A stretch of 9,299 bases of DNA from Bacteroidia bacterium (lineage in GTDB: Bacteria > Bacteroidota > Bacteroidia > Cytophagales > Cyclobacteriaceae). The translations under genes and the position numbers were made by a program. Below the pieces are notes generated by a model, which saw only the letters and a program-made list of their open reading frames with translations, did no database searches and was not told where the DNA came from. Position 1 is the stretch's first letter; each line of letters begins with the position of its first letter. The stretch spans positions 1 to 9,299 of the forward strand of contig JAAURZ010000054.1 in the NCBI GenBank assembly GCA_012031955.1, read 5' to 3'. Of this stretch, positions 1 to 7,294 are shown piece by piece.

Positions 1-3
1 GGC

Positions 4-1287
4 TCAGGCAGGGTACTGCCATTCGCCGCGGTAGGCGCGGCTCAGCAGCTTGTTCGCCTCAGGGTCGTTTATAATCTGCTGGCCGTCCCAAGCCACGCTT
101 CGGCCGACCTTCCAGCTTAGCATGCCGAGCAGACTCATGTTGGTGGAGCGCTGGCCGATTTCGATGTCGCACACAGGGAGTCGCTTGTCGCGAATCGAAG
201 CCAGGAAGTCGGCCCACAACCCTGCTATGTTTTGCTGATCGGGTTCGTCGAGTTTTGGATCCTCGTGCAGGATCTGTTTCTTTGAATCGGAAGGATAGAA
301 AGTCCAGCCGTCGAGCCACCCCATGTGAAAGGTGCCTTCTGTTCCATAGAAATAGCAACCTATGTTGCTTTTCTCCGCTTCATTGCCGGCATACATTCTG
401 TGCTCCCACGTGGCTGTAAAGTCTTCAAATTCAAACACCACATTCTGCGTATCGGGTGCGTCGGTATTGTCCTTTTTCACAAACCTGCCGGCGGTGGAAA
501 AAACTTTTTTCGGATGCTTTTCCTCCGTCCACCAAAGAACCTGATCCATCCAGTGAATGCCCCAGTCGCCTAGCTGACCGTTCGCGTAGTCGAGGAATTG
601 ACGGAAGCCCTTGGGATGTATCCGTTCATTGAAAGGTCGCAAAGGAGCAGGTCCACACCACATATTCCAGTCGAGGCCCGCGGGTGCCGGACTGTCGGGC
701 GTGGGCGAGCCTGGGCCGCCGCCATAGTGTACAAATGCGCGTACCATCCCAATCTTTCCGGCCTTTCCTTCCCTCAGAAATTTCATGCCCGACACGTTGT
801 GCGGCGACACGCGCCTGTGCGTGCCTACCTGCACCATGCGCTGCGTGTCGCGTGCGGCGCGCACCATCGCCTTTCCTTCATTGATCGTATGACAAATCGG
901 CTTCTCGACATACACGTGCGCACCAGCCTTCATCGCTGCGATAGCAATGAGCGGGTGCCAATGGTCTGGCGTGGCCACGATCACAATCTCCGGTTTTTCT
1001 TTCGACAGCAACTCACGAAAGTCGTGATAGCGTTTTGGTTTGTCGGATGTGAGTTTGCTTATTTCCGCCAGAGCACCATTCATCTGGTTCTCGTCTACAT
1101 CGCATACGGCAATTACCTTGCTTTGTCCGGCTTTTATCGCACACCGAAGTATGTTCATGCCCCACCACCCAGTGCCGATGAGCGCCGTCTTGTATACGGT
1201 GTCTTTTCCTGCGATGCGTATGAGCGGCGCGGCGGCGAATCCCACGGCGCCCGATGCCGATGCCTTTAAGAACTCTCGTCGAAGCAT
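4..1287 (-). CDS. Tat-exported Gfo/Idh/MocA-family NAD(P)-dependent oxidoreductase
   Basis: A 427-residue protein, complete from ATG to TGA. The N-terminus has a twin-arginine motif (RREFLK, residues 3-8) followed by a hydrophobic, Ala/Gly-rich stretch to about residue 21. This predicts export of the folded, cofactor-loaded enzyme through the Tat system. A Rossmann nucleotide-binding domain follows, with the dinucleotide loop GTGWWG at 38-43, an acidic end of the second strand (VCDVDE, 61-66) and the family hallmark EKP at 128-130. The C-terminal half is the alpha/beta substrate domain and carries the conserved DWGIHWMD at 241-248, where the His is a likely catalytic residue. Such proteins are numerous in Bacteroidota and usually act on sugars, inositols or related polyols; the substrate cannot be read from the sequence. 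GH109-type NAD-dependent glycosidases belong to the same fold and are also Tat-exported, so hydrolysis remains possible. It lies 49 bases downstream of the M48 protease gene on the same strand and may share its transcript, but no functional link is evident. Confidence 0.9.
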   Translation of the reverse strand: MLRREFLKASASGAVGFAAAPLIRIAGKDTVYKTALIGTGWWGMNILRCAIKAGQSKVIAVCDVDENQMNGALAEISKLTSDKPKRYHDFRELLSKEKPEIVIVATPDHWHPLIAIAAMKAGAHVYVEKPICHTINEGKAMVRAARDTQRMVQVGTHRRVSPHNVSGMKFLREGKAGKIGMVRAFVHYGGGPGSPTPDSPAPAGLDWNMWCGPAPLRPFNERIHPKGFRQFLDYANGQLGDWGIHWMDQVLWWTEEKHPKKVFSTAGRFVKKDNTDAPDTQNVVFEFEDFTATWEHRMYAGNEAEKSNIGCYFYGTEGTFHMGWLDGWTFYPSDSKKQILHEDPKLDEPDQQNIAGLWADFLASIRDKRLPVCDIEIGQRSTNMSLLGMLSWKVGRSVAWDGQQIINDPEANKLLSRAYRGEWQYPA

Positions 1288-1336
1288 GACCTGGGTTTTC
1301 GCTGAAGATACAATTTTGACGAGAAGAATGAAACGG
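1288..1336 (-). other. Short intergenic gap between protease and oxidoreductase genes
   Basis: The 49 bases separating the stop of the M48 gene from the oxidoreductase start hold no clear terminator hairpin. On the minus strand there is a weak resemblance to the Bacteroidota -7 element (TATCTTCA against TAnnTTTG), with a TTTC about 19 bases upstream. That is too poor to call a promoter, so read-through from the protease gene is as likely as separate initiation. Confidence 0.3.
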
Positions 1337-2575
1337 CTATGTGCCTATCGCTTTAAGTCGCTTCATCAGCGGCGGATGGGAGTAATGAAAGAAAACGTAC
1401 AACGGATGCGGATAGAGATTGCTCAGGCTGTCCACCGACAATTTCTTCAGTGCATTGGCCAGTGCCACGCCGCTGTAGGTTGCTTTTGCGTAGGCGTCCG
1501 CCTCGAATTCATTCTTCCTGCTGTACATATTCATGAACAAGCCGGTTATCGCCGAAATGGGCGAGAACAAAATTCCAAAAGCAAGCAAGTTAATGTGGAT
1601 GGACCACTGCCCTGCCCCCAGCGCGAGCGATACATCATCGCTAAACACCATGAGGGAGAGTATGTACAGGGTGAACACCACCTGCATTACCGACAGCACA
1701 TATCCCCAGATGATGTGCTTCTTCTTGAAATGTCCTACCTCGTGGGCCAGCACTGCCACCAACTCCTCGGTGGTGTGGTTGGCAATAAGCGTGTCGTACA
1801 AAACAATTTTCTTCTTCTTGCCGATTCCCGAGAAAAAGGCGTTGGCTTTTTTTGAACGCTTCGAACCATCGATTACGAATATGTTGTCGAGCGGAAATTT
1901 TACCTGGGAAGCGAACGCCTGGATCGCATCCTTCAACTCGCCGTCTTGCAGCGGTGTAAGCTTGTTGAACAGCGGGAGGATGAGCGAGGTGTAAAACATA
2001 TTTACAACCAGAATGAACAGCGCGGCAATAACGGCAAACCAGATCCAGAAGGCGGAACCAATGGAGGCAATGAGATAGATGAGCGCGGATATCAGGGCAC
2101 CGCCGACCAACGCGGACAACAAATAGCCCTTGAGCTTGTCGAGCACAAACGTTCTTACAGTGGTCTGATTGAAACCATACTTTTCCTCTATTACAAACGT
2201 CGAGTAGATTTGAAAAGGCAGCGTGATAATGTCTGACGCGAGCATCAGCGACCCGAAGAAGCCGAGGGCCAGCAAGATCTGGTGTTCGGTGAAGTTCCGC
2301 ACCCACGTGTCGAGCCAGCCAAATCCGCCAAAGTACAGCATGCAAAAGGAAAGCGCGAAACTGAATGCCGACGTGAGAAATGAAAAGCGCGTCAGTTCGC
2401 GGTGGTATTCCAGCGATTTCAAATATTTGTCCTTGTCATAGAATGTCGCCACTTCGGCAGGCACGTCCGTCCGCTGCGCTTTCAGGTTGATGTAGTCCAG
2501 TGCCTGGTCGAACAGGTAACTGATTGCCACGATGGCAAGAATTGTGAACTGGATTTGCTCGGGGGTAATTGACAT
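1337..2575 (-). CDS. M48 family integral-membrane zinc metalloprotease (Ste24/CAAX protease 1 type)
   Basis: A 412-residue membrane protease, complete from ATG to TAG. The zinc site is plain: HEVGH at 278-282 gives two His ligands and the catalytic Glu, and NEFEAD at 355-360 supplies the third ligand (Glu356, with Asp360 of the ExxxD motif). The N-terminal half matches the membrane domain that precedes M48 in Ste24-like enzymes. Hydrophobic segments lie at about 8-26, 64-86, 99-120, 153-173, 176-196, 289-312 and 329-349, giving roughly seven helices as in Ste24. The segment KANAFFSGIGKKKKIVLYD (243-261) just before the catalytic helix and SHPPLMKRL (399-407) at the end are typical of the family. 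Bacteria make no CAAX prenyl proteins, so the bacterial homologues are thought to act in membrane-protein quality control; the substrates here are unknown. The gene is divergent from the small membrane-protein gene on the plus strand, with 46 bases between start codons. Confidence 0.93.
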   Translation of the reverse strand: MSITPEQIQFTILAIVAISYLFDQALDYINLKAQRTDVPAEVATFYDKDKYLKSLEYHRELTRFSFLTSAFSFALSFCMLYFGGFGWLDTWVRNFTEHQILLALGFFGSLMLASDIITLPFQIYSTFVIEEKYGFNQTTVRTFVLDKLKGYLLSALVGGALISALIYLIASIGSAFWIWFAVIAALFILVVNMFYTSLILPLFNKLTPLQDGELKDAIQAFASQVKFPLDNIFVIDGSKRSKKANAFFSGIGKKKKIVLYDTLIANHTTEELVAVLAHEVGHFKKKHIIWGYVLSVMQVVFTLYILSLMVFSDDVSLALGAGQWSIHINLLAFGILFSPISAITGLFMNMYSRKNEFEADAYAKATYSGVALANALKKLSVDSLSNLYPHPLYVFFHYSHPPLMKRLKAIGT

Positions 2576-2612
2576 ACTGCGAACTGGCTGTTATCTTGAC
2601 CGGTGCAAATTA
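2569..2612. promoter_or_regulatory. Divergent intergenic region with weak promoter-like elements
   Basis: The 46 bases between the divergent start codons must serve transcription in both directions unless the genes are transcribed from further away. Plus strand: TTG at 2569-2571 and TATCTTG at 2592-2598, 20 bases apart, resemble the Bacteroidota sigma pattern TTG-N19/20-TAnnTTTG, but the -7 box is one base off. Minus strand: TAATTTG (complement of 2606-2612) is a similar imperfect -7 box without a good -33 partner. The matches are read by eye, and such short motifs occur often by chance. Confidence 0.25.
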
Positions 2613-2621
2613 CGGGATGTT

Positions 2622-3128
2622 ATGCGGATTCGAAAAGAAATAGAAAAGTGGAATTGGAGGACCTTTGCGACCGTGTTCGCGGTGTTTTTTATCATTTACA
2701 ACGTATTCACCTGGCTGGGAGCATGGGTCGACAAGGAGGCTTTTTACGAAGGTTCCAAACTCATGTTCTGGGTCATCAACGGGTTTGCTCTTCCGCTGAT
2801 GCTGGGCGTTACCGTCTCCTTTACCATGCGCGGTGCGAAGTTGTTCATCAACGACTTCAAAGCGATACCGTCGTTCAAGGAAAAGCTTCACTGGCACATT
2901 GCCAGGAATGGTTTTGTTGATGTGGTCATAGAACCCGAACATTGGGCGTTCAAACCAAAATCAGTCTACTACCGGCTTATGAAATCGTGGTTTAATTCAG
3001 AGAACCTGCTGGTAGAAGTCGGCGACGAGATTGTGATAAAAGGGCCGCTCAGAAAAATCAGCGGGCTGGAGGATGTACTTACCGGGAATGCCGACTTTAA
3101 AGTGGCTAGCGAACCAGCGCCTCGATAG
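2622..3128 (+). CDS. Uncharacterised two-helix membrane protein with cytoplasmic C-terminal domain
   Basis: I do not recognise this family. From the ATG at 2622 it encodes 168 residues ending in TAG. An in-frame ATG 90 bases upstream would add 30 residues, but it lies inside the divergent protease gene and the added stretch reads like non-coding translation, so I prefer 2622. A basic N-terminus (RIRKEIEKWNWR) is followed by hydrophobic segments at about 14-36 and 46-68, joined by a short acidic loop. By the positive-inside rule both ends face the cytoplasm. The remaining 100 residues form a soluble domain with alternating hydrophobic strands, notably LLVEVGDEIVIKGPLRKI (129-146), which suggests a small beta-rich or mixed fold. 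No catalytic motif is visible. It has no obvious Shine-Dalgarno site. Its 3' end overlaps the convergent argH end by 23 bases. It is coding rather than chance: the strong amphipathic and membrane pattern runs the whole length and no competing gene covers the segment. Confidence 0.75.
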   Translation: MRIRKEIEKWNWRTFATVFAVFFIIYNVFTWLGAWVDKEAFYEGSKLMFWVINGFALPLMLGVTVSFTMRGAKLFINDFKAIPSFKEKLHWHIARNGFVDVVIEPEHWAFKPKSVYYRLMKSWFNSENLLVEVGDEIVIKGPLRKISGLEDVLTGNADFKVASEPAPR

Positions 3129-4436
3129 CGCGGTGCGCGCTTTCGAAATTGAATTTCTTCAACACGTCCACCATCAAGGCTGATATCTCGGGCAGGCACA
3201 GGTTGCCAATGCTGCCCTCGTGGGTGTGATTCACTTCCTTCGATGGACTGTATTTCCCCTGCTCGATGTCCATTCCAACCTGGCGGTATGCATCACGAAA
3301 CGGCACGCCCGACAGTGTAAGATTGTTCACTACCTCCACGCTAAACAGGTACTTGTACTTGTCATCGCGGAGAATATCCTCTTTCACCTTCACATTGGAC
3401 AACATGAGGTGCATCATCTGCAAACAATCTTTCAGGTGCTGAATGCCGGGAAACAACTTCTCTTTGAGCAACTGCAAGTCTCGGTGATAGCCAGAGGGCA
3501 GGTTAGCAGTAAGCATCGCGATGTCATTGGGCAGCGCAACCAGTTGATTACATCGCGCGCGGACTATCTCAAACACGTCTGGGTTTTTCTTGTGCGGCAT
3601 GATGCTGGAGCCTGTGGTGAGTTCGTCGGGAAAACTGATGAATCCAAAATTTGGTTCATGAACAGGCACGCATCCATGGCCATTTTCCCAAGAGTAGCCG
3701 CTATATTTGCCATGGCCGAGGCGACAATTCTTTCTGTCTTTCCTCTTCCCATCTGTGCATACACCACATTGTAGTTGAGGGTGTCGAAACCCAACAACGC
3801 CGTTGTCATGGTTCGGTTGAGCGGAAACGATGAGCCGTAGCCCGCGGCAGAACCCAACGGGTTCTTGTTGACGACACGGTAAGCCGACTCAAGAACAACC
3901 AGATCGTCGACAAGACTTTCCGCGTAAGCGCCGAACCACAGCCCAAAAGACGAGGGCATGGCAAGCTGCAGATGCGTGTAGCCGGGCAGCAGCTTATCCT
4001 TATGCCGGTCGCTCAGGCTTACCAGCAAATCGAAAAATGTTTTTACAGCTTCTGTAATCTGTTCGATCTCATATCGAAGATAGAGCCTCAGGTCCACCAG
4101 CACCTGGTCGTTGCGCGACCTGCCGCTGTGTATCTTCTTGCCAACGTCGCCGAGCTTCCGGGTCAGCATTAGTTCCACCTGCGAATGCACGTCTTCGACA
4201 CCGTCTTCGATGACGAACTCGCCGGCTTCGATACGCTTGTAGATCGCTTTCAGCTCCAGTTGAACTTCTTTCAGTTCATCGTCCTCCAGCAAGCCAATGC
4301 TGTTGAGCATGCGCGTGTGTGCCAGCGAGCCCAACACATCGAATGCCGCAAGGTACAAGTCCATCTGCTGGTCCTGACCTACGGTAAACCGCTCGACTTC
4401 CTTGAGTGCCGTTTTATCTTTTTGCCAGAGTTTCAT
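3106..4436 (-). CDS. argH: Argininosuccinate lyase, one apparent frameshift
   Basis: Catalyses the last step of arginine synthesis, splitting argininosuccinate into arginine and fumarate in the cytoplasm, as a homotetramer in the fumarase/aspartase superfamily. The frame from ATG 4436 runs well through SGRSRNDQVLVDLRLYLR, the GYTHLQLAMPSS segment and NPLGSAAGYGSSFPLNR, then leaves frame at MNQ. The next frame resumes with NFGFISFPDE and the superfamily signature GSSIMPHKKNPD, whose flexible loop carries the catalytic Ser, and continues to TAG at 3106. Adding one T to the run at 3650-3652 joins the halves as MNQNFGF and gives 443 residues, the usual size in Bacteroidota. No residues appear lost or decayed. 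As given, translation would stop shortly after the shift and lack the active-site loop. It is the last gene of the arg operon, 10 bases after argE, and its end overlaps the convergent membrane-protein gene. Confidence 0.95.
3127..3144 (+). terminator. Possible weak hairpin terminator after the plus-strand gene
   Basis: AGCGC at 3127-3131 pairs with GCGCT at 3137-3141 around a five-base loop, starting within the stop codon of the plus-strand gene and followed by only TTTC. The stem is short but GC-rich; the U-tract is poor. It lies inside the argH coding sequence, so codon choice alone could explain it. There is no separate space for terminators between the convergent genes. Confidence 0.2.
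3650..3652. other. Apparent single-base deletion in argH (T run)
   Basis: The run reads TTT where four T would keep the argH frame and restore Asn-Gln-Asn-Phe. The deletion is inferred from the switch between two frames that both match ArgH without a gap. Confidence 0.85.
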
Positions 4437-4446
4437 TCGTTACACC

Positions 4447-5510
4447 CTAGTTATGAATAATTACCTTATCCAGCAAAGCGATATACGCATCGATGCCTTG
4501 TTTTATTCGTGCACGAAGATGAATTCGTCTGCGGAGTGCGACCGTGCAGAGTCGCCGGGTCCCATCTTCACCGACGGCACCGGGATGAGCGCCTGGTCCG
4601 AGGTGGTGGGCGAACCATACTGCCTGATGCCCATCTCCGTAGCCGCCGCCACCAGCGGATGGTCTGCGGAAATGCCCGACGGACGCATACGCAGCGAACG
4701 CGGTGTAACCTGGCATTTCACGTGCTGCTTGATTATCTCCAGCGCGTCTTCCAGGCTGTACTGATCCGTTACGCGTACATCTACCACAAAGGTGCATTCG
4801 CCGGGCACCACATTATGCTGCCGGCCGGCGTTGATAACAGACACGGTCATTTTCATTTTCCCCAATGTGTGCGACTCCTTAGGGAAGCTGTAATTCCTGA
4901 ACCATTCAATATCGTCGATGGCTTTGTATATAGCGTTTACGCCCTCTTCGCGCGCCGCGTGGCCGGGCTTTCCGTGCGCCACACAATCGAGCACCATCAA
5001 TCCCTTTTCAGCGGTGGCCATTTCGCACAGCGTCGGTTCTCCCACGATGGCGAAGTCGACAGGCAACAACTTGTTCCAGATGCTTTCCACCCCGCCGGTG
5101 CCGCTTATCTCTTCTTCGGCGGTGGCGGCGATTACCACATTGTATTGGAGATTTTCGTGGGGATAGTAATGGAGGAACGTGGCTATCAACGAAACCAGCG
5201 GTCCGCCGGCATCGTTGCTGCCGAGGCCGTACAACTTTCCATCGATGATCTCCGGCAGAAACGGATCGCGCGTGTAGCCGGTATTGGGCCGCACCGTGTC
5301 GTGGTGCGAGTTCAGCAACACGGTGGGGAGCGCCGGATTGAAATGCCTGTTGCGGGCCCACACATTATTGTCTTTCCTGAAAGTGGGTACCCCATGTTTC
5401 TCAAAAAAGTTTTCTATCACGGCAGCGACGGCGTCTTCTTCCTTGCTAAACGAAGGCGTGGCTATGAGTTGCTGCAAAAGATCGAGTGCTACCGCTTCCC
5501 TGGTTTTCAT
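4447..5510 (-). CDS. argE: M20 family N-acylcitrulline/N-acylornithine deacylase, frameshift near C-terminus
   Basis: A cytoplasmic zinc deacylase of the ArgE/DapE branch of peptidase family M20. The metal and catalytic residues are in order: H69 and D71 (SHHDTV), D100 (GLGSND bridging Asp), E133-E134 (AEEEISG, base and ligand), E158 (VGEPT) and H325 in the C-terminal SARSHSADEF segment. The small dimerisation domain lies between about 170 and 280, including KPGHAAREEG. The frame from ATG 5510 ends at a TAA at 4503-4505 after 335 residues; adding one T to the pair at 4506-4507 continues it as HEIKQGIDAYIALLDKVI to TAG at 4447, giving 354 residues. Only the last helix is lost as given, after all metal ligands. 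Because the operon uses ArgF', the physiological substrate should be N-acylcitrulline, not N-acetylornithine. It starts 13 bases after argB. Confidence 0.9.
4506..4507. other. Apparent single-base deletion in argE (T run)
   Basis: The pair TT where TTT would avoid the premature TAA at 4503-4505 and extend the protein by 19 residues in a plausible C-terminal helix, ending 10 bases before argH. The restored end also matches the close spacing seen elsewhere in the operon. Confidence 0.75.
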
Positions 5511-5523
5511 GTAGTTCGTTTCG

Positions 5524-6312
5524 TCACCGCGTTATCAGCGTGCCGGCTGTCTCCGCCTTGGTATTTCTTACCACGTCGTCTGCGTGGCCTATCAACACTT
5601 CCTTCACGCCGGCGTGTATCGCAGCGAAGGCGTTTTCCAGTTTGGGTAAAATGCCGTCCACCAAGGCACCATCCCGCAATAATTGTTTATATGAAGCCTC
5701 CGACAAATGTGTAATCACGGTGTCGTCGTTGTTTACGTCGCGTAGCACGCCTTTCTTTTCAAAACAATACATGAGGCGCACGTCGAAGTGCTTGCTTAGT
5801 GCGATGGCCAGCGTGGCTGCGATCGTATCAGCGTTGGTATTCAACATCGCGCCATCACCATGCGTCAGCGGTGCAAACACCGGCACGATGGCTTGCTTCA
5901 ACAGAAAGTGCAGGAAGATCACATTCACACCCTCGGGCCTGATGTCGCCGGCAAAGCCATAGTCAATGTCTTTTACCGGTCGCTTCACCGCTTTTATCAA
6001 ATTGCCGTCGGCACCCGTTACGCCCATGGCGTTGCAGGCCAATTTTTGCAGCGATGCTACAATATTTTTGTTCACGAGCCCGGCATATACCATCGTAACG
6101 AGGTCGAGTGTGGCTTCGTCGGTAATGCGGCGGCCATTGGTATACTTGGACTCGATGCCCATCTGCTCGCCGATCTTGGTTGCGATCTTTCCACCTCCGT
6201 GAATAAGAATTTTCGGTTCGCGGATGGCGGCGAAGTCGGCAAGAAACTGACTGAGTACCGCCGGGTTGTCCAGCACGTTGCCGCCGATCTTTATGATGAA
6301 GAGCTTGTTCAT
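5524..6312 (-). CDS. argB: N-acetylglutamate (or N-succinylglutamate) kinase
   Basis: Phosphorylates the gamma-carboxylate of N-acylglutamate with ATP, the second step of the pathway. The 262-residue frame is intact. It shows the amino-acid-kinase features: KIGGN with K8, glycine loop HGGG (38-41), NGRRITDEATLDLV (59-72) whose Arg binds the acylglutamate carboxylate in the family, GVTGADGNLI (97-106), NTNADTIAATLA (158-169) and K224 in GILPKLENAF. Length and numbering follow the E. coli enzyme closely. The first conserved Lys is at residue 8, so the N-terminal helix that marks arginine-sensitive hexameric kinases is absent; I infer a dimeric enzyme that arginine does not inhibit. Its ATG overlaps the TGA of argF' (ATGA at 6312-6309), which indicates translational coupling of the two proteins. 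Whether the acyl group is acetyl or succinyl cannot be settled from this gene alone. Confidence 0.95.
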   Translation of the reverse strand: MNKLFIIKIGGNVLDNPAVLSQFLADFAAIREPKILIHGGGKIATKIGEQMGIESKYTNGRRITDEATLDLVTMVYAGLVNKNIVASLQKLACNAMGVTGADGNLIKAVKRPVKDIDYGFAGDIRPEGVNVIFLHFLLKQAIVPVFAPLTHGDGAMLNTNADTIAATLAIALSKHFDVRLMYCFEKKGVLRDVNNDDTVITHLSEASYKQLLRDGALVDGILPKLENAFAAIHAGVKEVLIGHADDVVRNTKAETAGTLITR

Positions 6313-7258
6313 TGTTTAATCAATTCGCTTAACACAGCTTGCGCCGCCCACACGCGGTTGCCTGCCTGTTGCACCACCACCGACTGCGGGCCGTCGAGCA
6401 CTTCGTCGGCGATTACCAGGTTGCGCCGCACCGGCAGGCAGTGCATCACTTTGCCGTTTTTCATGCCGGCAATTTTCTTGTTGGTGATCATCCAGTTCGC
6501 ATCGCTGTTCATTATGTTGCCGTACGACTTATATGACGACCAATTTTCACATACACGATGTCGGCACCTTCCAGCGCTTTGTCCTGGTTGTGCTCCACCT
6601 TGGCGTCGCCTACGAATTTCTCAGCAAGTTCGTAGCCTTGCGGGTGTGTGATCACAAAATCAGCCTCGCCCCACTTGTTCATCCACTCGGCAAATGAGTT
6701 GGGTACAGCCTGCGGCAGTGCTTTTATGTGCGGTGCCCACGACATTACTACTTTCGGTTTGCGCTTTTCTTTAAACACCTCTTTTATCGTCACCAGGTCT
6801 GCCAGGCTTTGCAGCGGGTGCACGGTAGCACTCTCGAGGCTCAGCACAGGTACGCCTGCGTATTTCACAAACTGACGGATCACATGCTCGCTGTAGTCTT
6901 CGTCGCGGTCTTTCAACTGCGGAAAGGTCCGCACGGCCAGTATGCTGAAGTACTGTCCCAGCACGGCGGCGGCTTCCTTGACGTGCTCCGTCTTGTCGCC
7001 ATTCATGACCACGCCATCGCCAAACTCGAGCTGCCAACCTTCCTTGTCCACATTGAACACCACTACTTCCATACCCAGGTTTTTGGCGGCCACCTGTGTA
7101 CTCACACGCGTGCGCAAGCTTGGGTTCAGAAAAAGCAGGCCCAACGTCTTGTTGCTTCCAAGCAGCTTGTCTTTAAAAGGCGCTGCCTTGTACTCCAATG
7201 CTTTCTGTACCAACCCCGAGGGATCGGGCACGTCTTCCACAGATAGAAAGTTCTTCAT
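6309..7258 (-). CDS. argF': N-succinyl/N-acetyl-L-ornithine transcarbamylase, one apparent frameshift
   Basis: Transfers the carbamoyl group from carbamoyl phosphate to N-acylornithine, giving N-acylcitrulline. It replaces the usual ornithine transcarbamylase. Visible motifs are SLRTR (47-51, carbamoyl phosphate), HPLQ (147-150), the proline-rich LPQAVPNSFAEW (181-192), VKNWSSY (237-243) and HCLPVRR (273-279). The last two segments and the proline-rich loop mark the knotted AOTCase/SOTCase group. The frame from ATG 7258 breaks inside KNWSSY; adding one T to the run at 6544-6547 restores it and gives 316 residues, against 318 for the Bacteroides fragilis succinylornithine enzyme. Residue 90 (in MNGDKTEH) is Thr; this position is Pro in the B. 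fragilis SOTCase and Glu (E92) in the Xanthomonas AOTCase. As given, the protein would lose the C-terminal quarter including HCLPVRR. It lies 26 bases after argD and overlaps argB. Confidence 0.93.
6544..6547. other. Apparent single-base deletion in argF' (T run)
   Basis: Four T where five would restore the Lys-Asn-Trp-Ser-Ser-Tyr motif of the N-acylornithine transcarbamylases. Both flanking frames match the family directly up to this point. Confidence 0.87.
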
Positions 7259-7276
7259 GTTCAGGTTAATCGCATT

Positions 7277-7294
7277 TCACGTTGTTACACGTGA
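7277..7294. repeat. Inverted repeat spanning the argD stop codon
   Basis: TCACGT (7277-7282) and ACGTGA (7289-7294) form a perfect six-base stem around a six-base loop that contains the argD TAA. On the mRNA it is followed by no U-tract, so it is not a standard terminator. It could form a small hairpin in the argD-argF' gap, the widest gap of the operon, but may be chance. Confidence 0.3.

Noticed and set aside
1040..1855. A 271-codon plus-strand open frame spanning the end of the protease gene and the start of the oxidoreductase gene
   Set aside because: It runs antisense across two well-supported genes and the gap between them and has no recognisable motif or membrane pattern.
2532..2621. 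A longer start for the plus-strand membrane protein (198 residues)
   Set aside because: The extra 30 residues would lie partly inside the divergent protease coding sequence, leave no room for a promoter, and add a Cys/Arg-rich stretch ahead of a normal positively charged N-terminus.
1..3128. A functional system linking the Tat oxidoreductase, M48 protease and small membrane protein
   Set aside because: Apart from adjacency there is no shared motif, overlap or known partnership. The oxidoreductase and protease families are common and occur in many unrelated contexts.
3145..3157. Near-perfect palindrome GAAATTgAATTTC in the 3' end of argH
   Set aside because: It encodes conserved-looking ArgH residues, is AT-rich and short, and has no second copy or position that suggests an operator.
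3106..3669. The C-terminal argH frame as a separate 187-residue gene starting MPVHEPNF
   Set aside because: The first residues do not match any start of the family, and the frame continues argH exactly at the break with no gap. It is the second part of a frameshifted gene.
4509..5714. A 401-codon open frame on the plus strand across argE and part of argB
   Set aside because: It is antisense to argE, whose zinc ligands and full domain order are visible. The translated product is rich in Arg, His and Val with no domain pattern, as expected of a shadow frame.
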